Assembly (NCBI GenBank): GCA_011389895.1 | Contig: JAABTN010000007.1 | Location: 50,228-114,227 of the forward strand | Source of the DNA: Maritimibacter sp. | GTDB lineage: Bacteria > Pseudomonadota > Alphaproteobacteria > Rhodobacterales > Rhodobacteraceae | DNA length: 64,000 bases | Reading direction: 5' to 3' | Shown: positions 1 through 7,486 of the stretch, piece after piece | Position numbering within the stretch: position 1 is the first letter of the stretch | How the letters are laid out: every line of letters begins with the position of its first letter | The notes under the pieces: model-generated | Told to the model about the DNA's origin: nothing | The model's input: the letters and a program-made list of their open reading frames with translations, nothing else | Database searches by the model: none | Made by a program: the position numbers and the translations under genes

Positions 1-2
1 GG

Positions 3-347
3 CCGATGGACGGCATCCGTCTTGAAACCGTGTTCAAGCGCAACGAAGAGGGCGACACCGGGCTGATCACCAAATCCTCCACCCGACAGCAGGAAATCAC
101 GGTAACGGTCGAAAACCTGACCGAGGAGACACAGGATGTGCGCACGCTCTATCCCCTGCCATTCTCTGAGAAAGAGGATCTTGAGGTCAGCGTGACGACC
201 GCACCGACCCCGGACGAAACCGATGTCGAGGATCGCCGGGGGGTTTCGGCATGGAACCTGACGCTTGCGCCGGGCGAAACACGCGACATCCAGCTTACGG
301 TCAATTTCGACTGGCCCGAGGGCGAGATGCTCGACTGGCGGCCCTGA
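3..347 (+). CDS. DUF4139 domain protein, C-terminal fragment
   Basis: The reading frame is open from the left edge and ends at a TGA at 345-347, so only about the last 114 residues are present. They form a beta-rich domain typical of the end of DUF4139 / mucoidy-inhibitor-A-like proteins: a stretch on non-matching bond strengths of the type 'NLTEETQDVRTLYPLPFSE', then 'RRGVSAWNLTLAPGETRDI' and a terminal 'WPEGEMLDW'. Family members are usually exported proteins of 500 or more residues with a coiled coil before this domain. Their function is not well established. The Met at position 6 is internal, not a start. Family call is by motif recall; the missing N-terminus would contain the signal peptide. 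Confidence 0.75.
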   Translation, partial: PMDGIRLETVFKRNEEGDTGLITKSSTRQQEITVTVENLTEETQDVRTLYPLPFSEKEDLEVSVTTAPTPDETDVEDRRGVSAWNLTLAPGETRDIQLTVNFDWPEGEMLDWRP

Positions 348-1039
348 CCCCACGCTCAGCCCAGCTTTAGTAAAATCCTTCGCTTGGGGCACCTTTCGGC
401 CCCATGGACGCACGAATTGTGTCCGAATTGCCCGCAAGATTGAGCGTGTCGGCGGGCAAAGCCGAGACCGCGCGGCAAATGGCGGGGTCTTGATCACCAC
501 GGGGCGGACCAAGCCCCAAGGCCCGGCCTGACCAAATTGACGAAAGGGAGACGCGAAATGGATATATCTTCCATATCACCTGATGCGCGGCGCACAGCCG
601 GCACCCGGCCAACCGATATGCCGATCATCGCGAAAATCCGGCGTGGAAGGCTGGCCGCCCTCGCCGCCCTGCCGGCACGACCGGCCGCGGCGGGCGACCC
701 GATCCCCCTGCACAGGGCACCGATCAGCCCGCATGCCACCGCGCCCTATCCCCCGTCTGGCCGGGCGGACCCTGCCGCGCACCTGCCCCGTTTCCTGCTG
801 ACACATGCCCTCTGAAAGCAATTGCGACTCGGATAAGGCGGAGGTCACATGTTCACCCCAATCAATTCGGGCGGTTTTGCCCAATCTTGGCGAACATGGG
901 GGAAAACCGGGCCTAAATGGGTATAAAACGGTGTCGAAAGCATGAAATGCCATCATCTTGCCCCATTTGAGCACGAATCCGGCCCGAATCAGGGCGCAGC
1001 TTGTTTGTATCGAAACGAAAAGTTCAAACGAGGTTAAGA
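348..1039. other. Gene-poor stretch of about 690 bp
   Basis: No confidently coding frame lies between the DUF4139 protein and the small ORF cluster. It contains one possible small ORF at 558-815, listed separately. A spaced inverted repeat, CATGTTC at 848-854 and GAACATG at 892-898, brackets a GGGC/GCCC mini hairpin. The last 60 bases before 1040 are comparatively AT-rich and could hold the promoter of the small ORFs; no clear -35/-10 pair is visible. Confidence 0.5.
558..815 (+). CDS. Possible small protein of 85 aa, unrecognised
   Basis: The ATG at 558 follows a good ribosome binding site, AAAGGGAG at 543-550, with 7 bases of spacing. The product starts MDISSISPDARRTAG and continues with a low-complexity Ala/Pro/Arg-rich tail. 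I do not recognise it. Such composition often arises by chance in high-GC DNA, and opposite-strand frames are also open here, so only the ribosome binding site argues for translation. Confidence 0.25.
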   Translation: MDISSISPDARRTAGTRPTDMPIIAKIRRGRLAALAALPARPAAAGDPIPLHRAPISPHATAPYPPSGRADPAAHLPRFLLTHAL

Positions 1040-1231
1040 ATGGCTGCCACCACTCAAAACCAAAGCAAAGACGCAAAGACGCTTCGCTTCCCGCATCCGC
1101 TGAAAGGCGGAGGCAAAAACGGGAGCAAGGCGCAAGAGAAAAAGCGTCTCCCGGCTCTGTCCAGTGAGGATATCGAAGACTTCTTCACCAATGCGGATGC
1201 CAAGAACAAGAACTGGAAGATCGCGGCCTGA
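1040..1231 (+). CDS. Small basic protein, 63 aa, unrecognised
   Basis: Starts at the ATG at 1040 (MAATTQNQSKDAKTLRF) rather than the upstream in-frame ATG at 1001, because the preceding bases GAGGTTAAG can serve as a weak ribosome binding site. The N-terminal half is Lys/Gly-rich and probably disordered. The second half (LPALSSEDIEDFFTNADAKN) looks like one or two short acidic helices. There is no signal peptide or membrane segment. It is the first of three 61-63 residue ORFs on this strand, separated by 86 and 40 bases, and ends 86 bases before the next. Function unknown. Confidence 0.55.
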   Translation: MAATTQNQSKDAKTLRFPHPLKGGGKNGSKAQEKKRLPALSSEDIEDFFTNADAKNKNWKIAA

Positions 1232-1317
1232 CCTTCGCGCTCTCCTGACCAACCTGACCAATTTTCGAACACCCGGCCGACAAAAAACAATACCGGCCAC
1301 AACCTGGGGAAAGACCA

Positions 1318-1503
1318 ATGCAAAACAACGTGATCGACTTCACCGCCTACAAATCCGCCAAAGCCAGCACCGAGGCCCCGGCGAAATCCTACACCGACAA
1401 CGTGGTGTCCTTCGAGGACTTCAAAGGTCGCGCCGTGCAGCGCCACGACGCCGCCGTCATGTCTCATACGGACGTGCTCATCTCAGGCGACTACGTCGCC
1501 TGA
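1318..1503 (+). CDS. Small DNVVS-motif protein, 61 aa
   Basis: Begins MQNNVIDFTAYKSAK after a GGGGAAAG ribosome binding site about 6 bases upstream. The protein contains two versions of a hydrophobic-acidic motif: NVIDF at residues 4-8 and DNVVSFEDF near residues 28-36, and ends LISGDYVA. The central DNVVS-x-x-DF block and the GD-x-V ending recur in the next ORF, so the two are probably paralogues. No signal peptide, Cys cluster or membrane helix. Not recognised as a named family; soluble cytosolic protein presumed. Confidence 0.6.
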   Translation: MQNNVIDFTAYKSAKASTEAPAKSYTDNVVSFEDFKGRAVQRHDAAVMSHTDVLISGDYVA

Positions 1504-1543
1504 TCGACCAGACCGAAGCCCTCAACCTACGGAGATCACTGCC

Positions 1544-1735
1544 ATGACTCTTCTCGAAAAAGCCCGCGCCAACCGCCATGCCGCCCTCGCATCGCTTCAG
1601 GCGCAATCCATCGAAGCCGACAACGTTGTCTCGATCTTTGATTTCGAACCATCGACGAAATCGGCAACCCCCGAGGCCACCCCGGCCTTCAACTCGATCC
1701 GCCTTCAGGGCGACGTGGTGCGGCTCGCCGCCTGA
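1544..1735 (+). CDS. Small DNVVS-motif protein, 63 aa, paralogue of the previous ORF
   Basis: Begins MTLLEKARANRHAAL 40 bases after the previous stop, so the two are probably cotranscribed. It carries DNVVSIFDF near residues 26-34 and ends LQGDVVRLAA, mirroring DNVVSFEDF and LISGDYVA in its neighbour. The N-terminal 20 residues form a likely amphipathic Ala-rich helix absent from the neighbour. A strong hairpin terminator follows within 25 bases. Function unknown; a shared short binding motif for a common partner is an inference. Confidence 0.6.
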   Translation: MTLLEKARANRHAALASLQAQSIEADNVVSIFDFEPSTKSATPEATPAFNSIRLQGDVVRLAA

Positions 1736-1759
1736 GGCGAGATCACGTATGAAAAGAGA

Positions 1760-1797
1760 AAACGGACGCGGCCCCTCTCCGCGTCCGTTTTTCTTTG
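1760..1797. terminator. Bidirectional intrinsic terminator
   Basis: A perfect 12-bp stem, AAACGGACGCGG at 1760-1771 pairing with CCGCGTCCGTTT at 1779-1790, encloses a 7-base loop. It is followed by TTTCTTT on the plus strand and preceded by AAAAGAGAA, giving U-runs in both directions. It sits between the convergent small ORF (stop 1735) and the CdsA-like gene (minus stop 1826) and can end transcription of both. Confidence 0.9.
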
Positions 1798-1825
1798 GCC
1801 CGGTGGTTGTGCCCGGTGACCAAAG

Positions 1826-2770
1826 TCAGGCCCCCCAGAAGAAGCGGATGACATGGAAGAACACCGGGGCCGCGAACACCACGCCGTCAAGACGATCGGT
1901 AAACCCGCCATGCCCGGCGATCAGGTGGCCCCAGTCTCGCACGCCCTTGTCCCGCTTGATCGCCGACATCACGAGGCTGCCCATGAACCCCATGAGGGTC
2001 ACCAACCCCGCCAAAAGCGCGGTTTGCCACAGCGCAAAGGGGGTGAGCCACCCCAGCAGAACGCCGACCGCGACACCCGATGCGACACAGGCTGCCGCGC
2101 CCTCCCATGTCTTTGAGCGTGACAGGCTCGCCACCACCGGATGATGGCCAAAGAGCCGCGACCAGACGTATTGAAGCACATCGGCGCTCTGGATCACGAT
2201 CACCAGCCAGGCGATCAGAAGGATCTGGCGCCCCTCAACCCCCGGAATGTCCAGCGACAGGAGCGCAGGCACATGGGAAGCCGCAAAGACCGTGACCATC
2301 AACGCCCATTGGGTTTCCGCCACGCGCCGCAAGAACCCTTCGGCCTCCCCCCGCAGGACCGAGGCGATGGGAAGGAAAAGATAGGCATAGACCGGGATCA
2401 GGATCGAGAACATGCCATACCAATCGATGTAGATCAGCCAGTATTGCAAAGGCAGGATCACGAAGAATGACAGGAGAAGCGACCAATGGTCGGCCCGTGT
2501 CTTAGCCGTCAGGGTCAGAAATTCGCGCAAGGCGGCGAAGGATATAAGCGCAAAGAGCACCACCACGCCGCCCCGTCCGAAAATGAACGCGATGGCGAGA
2601 AGCACGACCATGCCCCACCACGAGGTGACACGCGCCGAATAGCTGTCGATGAAAGATGTCGCGCCCTCGCCCGTGAACATCTTGCGAAGCCCTTCGCCTA
2701 GAACCGTCGCAAGGGTCAGAAACAGGATTACCCCGAGGATGAGTTGGAAGAACTCGGCATGCGCGCTCAT
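1826..2770 (-). CDS. Phosphatidate cytidylyltransferase (CdsA-like)
   Basis: 314-residue multi-pass membrane protein with about eight hydrophobic segments. The CDP-alcohol signature lies at the C-terminus: SAIKRDKGVRDWGHLIAGHGG followed by TDRLD, with GHGGFTDRLD at residues 286-295 providing the metal and substrate-binding acids. The family makes CDP-diacylglycerol from phosphatidate and CTP at the inner membrane. The start overlaps the stop of the upstream PlsC-like gene by ATGA, so the pair is translationally coupled and could run two consecutive phospholipid steps. It resembles the YnbB-type accessory CdsA as much as the housekeeping enzyme; whether a second cdsA exists elsewhere cannot be seen here. 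Confidence 0.88.
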   Translation of the reverse strand: MSAHAEFFQLILGVILFLTLATVLGEGLRKMFTGEGATSFIDSYSARVTSWWGMVVLLAIAFIFGRGGVVVLFALISFAALREFLTLTAKTRADHWSLLLSFFVILPLQYWLIYIDWYGMFSILIPVYAYLFLPIASVLRGEAEGFLRRVAETQWALMVTVFAASHVPALLSLDIPGVEGRQILLIAWLVIVIQSADVLQYVWSRLFGHHPVVASLSRSKTWEGAAACVASGVAVGVLLGWLTPFALWQTALLAGLVTLMGFMGSLVMSAIKRDKGVRDWGHLIAGHGGFTDRLDGVVFAAPVFFHVIRFFWGA

Positions 2771-3426
2771 ACCCTGTCCTCCTCGGGTCGCGCGGCGATC
2801 AGCGCGTCACGGGCGCGGGCAAGGAAGGCGTCCTTGCTTTCGCCCGGCTCAAGATGGATCGGCGCAGCGAAGGTGACGGTGCACAAAAGCGGCAAAGGCA
2901 CGACTTCGCCTTTTGGCAAGATCTCGTTCAGGTTGGCGATCCATGTCGGCACCAGATCAACATCGGGCCGCTGGCGGGCCACGTGAAAAAGACCCGTCTT
3001 GAAGGGCAGAACCGAGTCCGGCCCCATGTTTCGCCCACCCTCGGGGAACAGGATCAGGCTTGCTCCCTCATCCAGCGCGCCAACCATTTTCTCAACCGGG
3101 TCTTCATCCCGCGTCTCGGGGTTGCGGTCGATCAGAACGGCGCGGAACACGTCGCGACCGGCAAAGGCCCGCAGCGGTGACTTGAGCCAATAATCCGCCG
3201 CCGCCACCGGTCGGGTCCGCGCGCGCAGATTGGGGGGCAGGACAGCCCAGGCCAGCACGAAGTCACCGTTCGAGGTGTGGTTGGCGAAATAGATGCGCTT
3301 GCGCGGCACCGGGTCGATGCCCGCCCAGATCGGGCGCGGCGCTGTGATGAGCCGGGCGAACAGCACGATGGCATGGCCGGTGACGACCGCCGCGAACCGA
3401 AGGACAAGGCGCTTCAGCCTGCCCAT
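2767..3426 (-). CDS. 1-acyl-glycerol-3-phosphate acyltransferase-like protein (PlsC family)
   Basis: 219 residues with an N-terminal hydrophobic segment (about 12-28). The acyltransferase HX4D motif is NHTSNGD (His50, Asp55) and the second block is FPEGGRN at residues 128-133 (Glu129). The family transfers a fatty acyl chain to lysophosphatidate or a related lysolipid at the membrane. The NHTSNGD block, with Gly before Asp, differs from the NHxSxxD of the second PlsC in this window (49658-50395), so acceptor specificity may differ. It overlaps the following CdsA-like gene by 4 bases and starts 1 base from the carbonic anhydrase stop, so all three form one minus-strand operon. Confidence 0.85.
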   Translation of the reverse strand: MGRLKRLVLRFAAVVTGHAIVLFARLITAPRPIWAGIDPVPRKRIYFANHTSNGDFVLAWAVLPPNLRARTRPVAAADYWLKSPLRAFAGRDVFRAVLIDRNPETRDEDPVEKMVGALDEGASLILFPEGGRNMGPDSVLPFKTGLFHVARQRPDVDLVPTWIANLNEILPKGEVVPLPLLCTVTFAAPIHLEPGESKDAFLARARDALIAARPEEDRV

Positions 3427-3427
3427 C

Positions 3428-4078
3428 TCAGACGGATTCGAACCCGTCGCGTTCCGGCTCGTAGTATTTCAACACCCCGTCCCCGATGTCGTGCCAAAGC
3501 CCGTGGATAGACAGCTCGCCCGTTTCGACCGCCTCTTTCACGAAGGGGAATGTCATCAGGTTTTCAAGCGACACTTTCACCGCCTCTTTTTCCAGATGCG
3601 CGACACAGTCCGCCCCGGAATGGTGATCCTTCACCCGGTCATAGCCCGGCTTGAGGATATCCATCCAGCGCCCCACGAAGCTTGTCGATTTTTCCAGCTC
3701 GGGCGCGGCACCGGTGGCCATGTCGTAAAACCCTTTGACCCCGCCGCAGGAGCTGTGCCCGAGCACGATCACATGCGCCACCTTGAGCGCGGTGACGGCA
3801 AATTCCACTGCGGCGGACGTGCCATGCTGGTTCCCGTCCGGCTGATAGGGCGGCACGAGATTGGCGATATTGCGGTGAATGAAAAACTCGCCCTGGTCCG
3901 CGCCGAAGATCGAGGTGACGTGCACCCGGGAATCGCAGCAGGAAATGACCATGGCGCGCGGATGCTGTCCCTCGGACGCCAACCGTCGATACCAGGCCTT
4001 GTTTTCCTCGTAACTCGTGGCCTTCCAGCCCTTGTAGCGTTGGACGAGGTATTTCGGAAGCGCACGCGCCTTGTCCAT
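3428..4078 (-). CDS. Beta-class carbonic anhydrase
   Basis: 216 residues, the usual size. It interconverts CO2 and bicarbonate in the cytosol. Zinc ligands are visible: CCDSR at residues 47-51 (Cys47, Asp49), and HSSCGG with His108 and Cys111. The intervening RNIANLVPP segment is also typical. It is the first gene of a minus-strand run with the PlsC-like and CdsA-like genes, from which it is separated by one base. Bicarbonate supply for acetyl-CoA carboxylase would fit a lipid-linked operon, but that link is inference. Confidence 0.95.
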   Translation of the reverse strand: MDKARALPKYLVQRYKGWKATSYEENKAWYRRLASEGQHPRAMVISCCDSRVHVTSIFGADQGEFFIHRNIANLVPPYQPDGNQHGTSAAVEFAVTALKVAHVIVLGHSSCGGVKGFYDMATGAAPELEKSTSFVGRWMDILKPGYDRVKDHHSGADCVAHLEKEAVKVSLENLMTFPFVKEAVETGELSIHGLWHDIGDGVLKYYEPERDGFESV

Positions 4079-4222
4079 GCTGTCGTCTCCTGATCAAGCG
4101 TTTGAGGTGTTTAGGCCGGTTTTGATGGAAATTCGAGGTTTTTCAACGTGGCGCGGAAACCTTTTCTTGGCTGTCTTCACGATATGACCGGATTGCTTAG
4201 AGGGAAACAGGGGTGTGGACCG

Positions 4223-4600
4223 ATGTCTATTGCACATGTGCAACCTATTGAAACTGTTCAGGTGGACCAAGGCCAGCTGGAAACACTGTACCGCCAGCTT
4301 GGGCCCATCGGGGCGGACAAGGTGGTCAACCATGCGTTGGAGGAACTGGCCGCGCTTTTGGTCCGGTTACCGTCCGACTATGACGCCGCGCGGATGCGCG
4401 ATCTGTCCGATGGCGCGCGCGCATTGGCCGCCGTGGCGCAGCAGGTGGGTATGACCAAACTCGCCCGTGTCGCGCGCGATGTCGCACAGCTTGCGACCAC
4501 GTCGGACAGCCCCGCGCTTGGCGCGGTCATGGCCCGGCTCGACCGGCTGGGCGACCGGTCGCTGGTCGCGGTCTGGGATATCTCGGATCAATCCGTGTGA
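4223..4600 (+). CDS. HPt-like four-helix protein lacking the phospho-accepting His
   Basis: 125 residues starting MSIAHVQPIETVQVD. The in-frame ATG at 4148 is less likely, since an AGGGG-type ribosome binding site lies about 10 bases before 4223. The protein is all-helical. The block ARALAAVAQQVGMTKLARVARDVAQLA aligns with the HPt consensus AH-x-LKG-x4-LG-x3-L followed by a helix, but Arg stands where the phosphorylated His should be and Ala-Ala replaces Lys-Gly. A direct role as a phosphotransfer protein is therefore unlikely; it may be a pseudo-HPt that docks on a response regulator or kinase. It lies upstream of the aminopeptidase gene by 67 bases. Family call is my own alignment by eye. 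Confidence 0.6.
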   Translation: MSIAHVQPIETVQVDQGQLETLYRQLGPIGADKVVNHALEELAALLVRLPSDYDAARMRDLSDGARALAAVAQQVGMTKLARVARDVAQLATTSDSPALGAVMARLDRLGDRSLVAVWDISDQSV

Positions 4601-4667
4601 CAGCTGTCTGGTTGCAGGTGCCGCTCAACGCGCTACTCTGTCGCGACCCTGACGCGACGGAGCCCGC

Positions 4668-6053
4668 ATGACCCTGACTTTCGCCCCCGATACCGACGAC
4701 GCTATTTTGCTGCACGTGGTCCCGGTGGACGGGCTGGATACCTTCCGCGCCGGGTTGACCGATGTCGAGATCGCTTGGCTTGATACACAGGGCTTCAAGG
4801 GCAAGCTGGGCCAAAGTGTCACCTTCCCCTCGCCCACCGGTGGGCTTTCCAAAGCCGCCGTCGGGCTTGGTGATGCCAAGGCGCGGGCGCGCAAACGGTT
4901 CGGCACCGCGGGGGTGCGTGCCACCCTGCCCGCGGGCACCTACCGGCTCGCCACCGATCTGTCCGGCCCCGCGCTGGACGAAGTGGCGCTGGGGTGGCTG
5001 CTCGCAGGCTACCGGTTTGATCGCTATGCCAAGAACCCCGGCCCCAAGGCCCGGCTCATCGCGCCCGAGGGCCTCGACGCCGCCCGGATCGAAGCCATGG
5101 CGGCGGGCGAGGCCTTGACCCGCGACCTGATCAACACCCCGGCCAACGATCTTGGACCGGACGAATTGGAAGCCGCCGCGCGGGCCCTTGCCGACACCTT
5201 CGATGCCGGGATCAGTGTCATCAAAGGCACCGCGCTGCTTGACGAAAACCTGCCCCTGATCCACGCGGTCGGCCGCGCCTCACCCCGCGCACCGCGCCTG
5301 ATCGACCTGCGCTGGGGCACCGAGGGACCAAGGCTGACGCTGGTCGGCAAGGGGGTCTGTTTCGATACCGGGGGTCTGAACCTCAAGCCCGCGTCCACGA
5401 TGGGGCTGATGAAAAAGGACATGGGCGGGGCCGCGACCGTGCTCGGTCTTGCCCAGATGATCATGGCGACGGGGATCAAGCTGCAGCTTCGCGTTCTGAT
5501 CCCAGCGGTCGAGAATGCCGTGGACGGCGGGGCCATTCGCCCCGGTGACGTTCTGCCCAGCCGAAAGGGTCTTACGGTCGAGATTAACAACACCGACGCC
5601 GAGGGGCGGCTGGTGCTGGCCGATGCGTTGGCGGTTGCCGACGACGAGACACCGGACTTGATCGTCTCCATGGCCACGCTCACCGGTGCGGCGCGCGTTG
5701 CGGTCGGCCCCGATCTCGCCCCGTTCTACGCGACCCTCGACACCGATGCCGCAGCGCTCAAGACCTCCGCCGCGCGCACCGCCGACCCGGTGTGGGAGAT
5801 GCCGTTCTGGCCCGCCTATGAACCCAAGATCGAGCCGGGGATTGCTGATCTCGACAACGCGCCGGCAGGGGGCTTTGCCGGGTCGATCACCGCGGCTCTC
5901 TTTCTGAAACGTTTTGTCACCGAGACCGAGCGTTACCTGCATTTCGACATCTTCGGCTGGCAGCCCACCTCGGCCCCGGCGCGGCCCAAGGGCGGGGTCG
6001 GCCAAGGGGCGCGTGCGCTTTTGGAAGCACTTCCCGCGTTGTTGAAGTTGTGA
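4668..6053 (+). CDS. Leucyl aminopeptidase family protein (M17)
   Basis: 461 residues. The C-terminal catalytic domain carries the full dimetal set of M17 enzymes: VGKGVCFDTGG (Lys228, Asp233), KKDMGG (Asp251), and NTDAEGRL at residues 308-315 (Asp310, Glu312, Arg314). It removes N-terminal residues from peptides in the cytosol with two divalent metals. The N-terminal domain is shorter and diverged from E. coli PepA, closer to the PepB-like alphaproteobacterial group. Its stop overlaps the NlpC/P60 start (GTGA), so peptide and cell-wall-peptide hydrolysis are translationally coupled. Confidence 0.93.
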   Translation: MTLTFAPDTDDAILLHVVPVDGLDTFRAGLTDVEIAWLDTQGFKGKLGQSVTFPSPTGGLSKAAVGLGDAKARARKRFGTAGVRATLPAGTYRLATDLSGPALDEVALGWLLAGYRFDRYAKNPGPKARLIAPEGLDAARIEAMAAGEALTRDLINTPANDLGPDELEAAARALADTFDAGISVIKGTALLDENLPLIHAVGRASPRAPRLIDLRWGTEGPRLTLVGKGVCFDTGGLNLKPASTMGLMKKDMGGAATVLGLAQMIMATGIKLQLRVLIPAVENAVDGGAIRPGDVLPSRKGLTVEINNTDAEGRLVLADALAVADDETPDLIVSMATLTGAARVAVGPDLAPFYATLDTDAAALKTSAARTADPVWEMPFWPAYEPKIEPGIADLDNAPAGGFAGSITAALFLKRFVTETERYLHFDIFGWQPTSAPARPKGGVGQGARALLEALPALLKL

Positions 6054-6913
6054 CAGACCGGCGGCTTTTACGCAGCAATGGCCGCGTCGCCCATGTCAGC
6101 CTTGAAGGGCAGGTGGCGACCGAGCGGTTCAGCGAAGGCACCGCCTGTCAGGTGGGTGTGCAATCGGTCGCGATCCTGCGCACCCCCGATGGTCCCCGCG
6201 ACCGCGAGTTGATCACGGGCGAGGGGTTCACGGTGCTGGACCGATCCGGGCGTTTTTCGTTCGGATTTTCCGAGAAGGATGGATATGTCGGCTGGGTCTT
6301 GTCCACCTGCCTCGTGCCGCGCCAAAAGGTGACCCACCGCGTCATCGCCCCGCGCAGTTTTTACAAGGCGACGCCGGACATAAAGGCGTGGGAACCGGTC
6401 TTCCCCCTGTCCTTGGGCGCGCGCGTCCAAGTGGTGGGGGAGGACGGCAGATGGACCCAGATCGTGATGCAACAGCCGGGCCGCGACGACGCGCTGTCGG
6501 CTTTCGTCATGCCCAGCGCCCACCTTGCCCCGATTGACACGCTGGCCAGCGACCCGGTTGACGAGGCGATGAAATATCTCGGCACGCCCTACCTTTGGGG
6601 CGGCAATTCGAGCTTTGGGATTGATTGCTCCGGGCTGGTGCAGGCCGCCTATCTCGCCTGTGGCATCCCCGTCGGGCCCGACAGCGATCTACAGGCGAAG
6701 GATGGCGTGGCTTCGGACGGGCGGGCGCGGGGGGATCTGTTGTTCTGGGCAGGCCACGTGGCCATCGTGGCCGATGACACCCGGCTGTTGCATGCCAACA
6801 CGCACCACATGGCCGTGGCCTTTGAAGACATCGAGGCGGCGATTGCCCGGATCGAGGCGCAGGGGGATGGGCCGGTAACGGCCCGGCGCCGGATCAGTCC
6901 ACCGCGCGAATAA
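6050..6913 (+). CDS. NlpC/P60 family cysteine hydrolase with SH3-like domains
   Basis: 287 residues from a GTG start that overlaps the aminopeptidase stop by 4 bases. Residues 1-160 form two SH3-like beta domains. The C-terminal NlpC/P60 domain has Cys193 in DCSGLVQ, His236 in GHVAIV and His248 in LLHAN as the likely catalytic triad. Such enzymes cleave gamma-D-glutamyl-diaminopimelate bonds of murein peptides. No signal peptide is visible, so together with the aminopeptidase it probably acts on recycled muropeptides in the cytosol. Its last 20 bases overlap the convergent DUF2794 gene. Confidence 0.9.
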   Translation: MTDRRLLRSNGRVAHVSLEGQVATERFSEGTACQVGVQSVAILRTPDGPRDRELITGEGFTVLDRSGRFSFGFSEKDGYVGWVLSTCLVPRQKVTHRVIAPRSFYKATPDIKAWEPVFPLSLGARVQVVGEDGRWTQIVMQQPGRDDALSAFVMPSAHLAPIDTLASDPVDEAMKYLGTPYLWGGNSSFGIDCSGLVQAAYLACGIPVGPDSDLQAKDGVASDGRARGDLLFWAGHVAIVADDTRLLHANTHHMAVAFEDIEAAIARIEAQGDGPVTARRRISPPRE

Positions 6914-7229
6914 GCTTTCGGTCCAACACACGAAGCACCGTCTTCAAATCGCTGCCCCGTTTCAGGATCTGACCGTCCATTGCGATCACGGCGTATTGCC
7001 CCTGCTTGTTGCGCAGTTTCGGACGCTTCTCGATGTTATAGATCGGTTGTTCGGCGGCCCGCCGGAAGACCGAGAAAACGGCCACGTCCTTCAGAAACGA
7101 CATCCCGTAATCGCGCCATTCGCCCGCCGCGACCATGCGCCCGTAAAGCCCAAGGATGATGGCAAGCTCGCGGCGGTCATAAGCGACCATGTCATCGCGA
7201 TGGTGCGGCAAGGGCGTGGGCGCGTTCAT
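6894..7229 (-). CDS. DUF2794 family protein
   Basis: 111 residues if it starts at the ATG at 7229 (MNAPTPLPHHRDD); the frame is open to a GTG at 7283, which would add 18 residues. Neither start has a strong ribosome binding site. The conserved core VAYDRRELAIILGLYGRMV, then RDYGMSFLKDVAVFSVFRRA and IYNIEKRPKLRNKQGQYAV, is what I recall for DUF2794, an alphaproteobacterial family of unknown function. It is soluble and basic. Its 3' end overlaps the convergent NlpC/P60 gene by 20 bases. Confidence 0.8.
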   Translation of the reverse strand: MNAPTPLPHHRDDMVAYDRRELAIILGLYGRMVAAGEWRDYGMSFLKDVAVFSVFRRAAEQPIYNIEKRPKLRNKQGQYAVIAMDGQILKRGSDLKTVLRVLDRKLIRAVD

Positions 7230-7425
7230 GAGATCAAATTGGGGATAAATCCCCGGCAAATCAACCTCCCGAACGCGCGCCACATTCGGAACGCAAAATG
7301 ACCCGGCCTAAAACACCGATCGCCCAAAAACGCGCCGCGATTGATCGCTATCCATGATGACAGAAGCGAAAGCTTCCCCGGTGCCGCACTTAACAGCCCC
7401 CACCCAGTTCGTGGCACCGGGATCC

Positions 7426-7453
7426 AAAACCCCACCCGTCGCGGTGGGGTTTT
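7426..7453 (-). terminator. Intrinsic terminator after mbfA
   Basis: Perfect 11-bp stem AAAACCCCACC (7426-7436) with GGTGGGGTTTT (7443-7453) around a 6-base loop. It lies 33 bases past the mbfA stop on the minus strand and ends in TTTT. The A-run on the other side means it could also work on plus-strand transcripts. Confidence 0.8.
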
Positions 7454-7486
7454 GCATGTCCGGGCGACAGGCAGGCGAGGCGCGCG

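Noticed and set aside
848..898. CATGTTC/GAACATG inverted repeat as a LexA or other operator
   Set aside because: Arms are 37 bases apart and the internal GTTC lacks a second GTTC at N7, so it does not fit the alphaproteobacterial SOS box.
3426..3450. GGATTCGAACCC sequence like the T-arm of a tRNA
   Set aside because: It lies in the end of the carbonic anhydrase gene (DGFESV) and no acceptor stem, D-arm or anticodon arm surrounds it.
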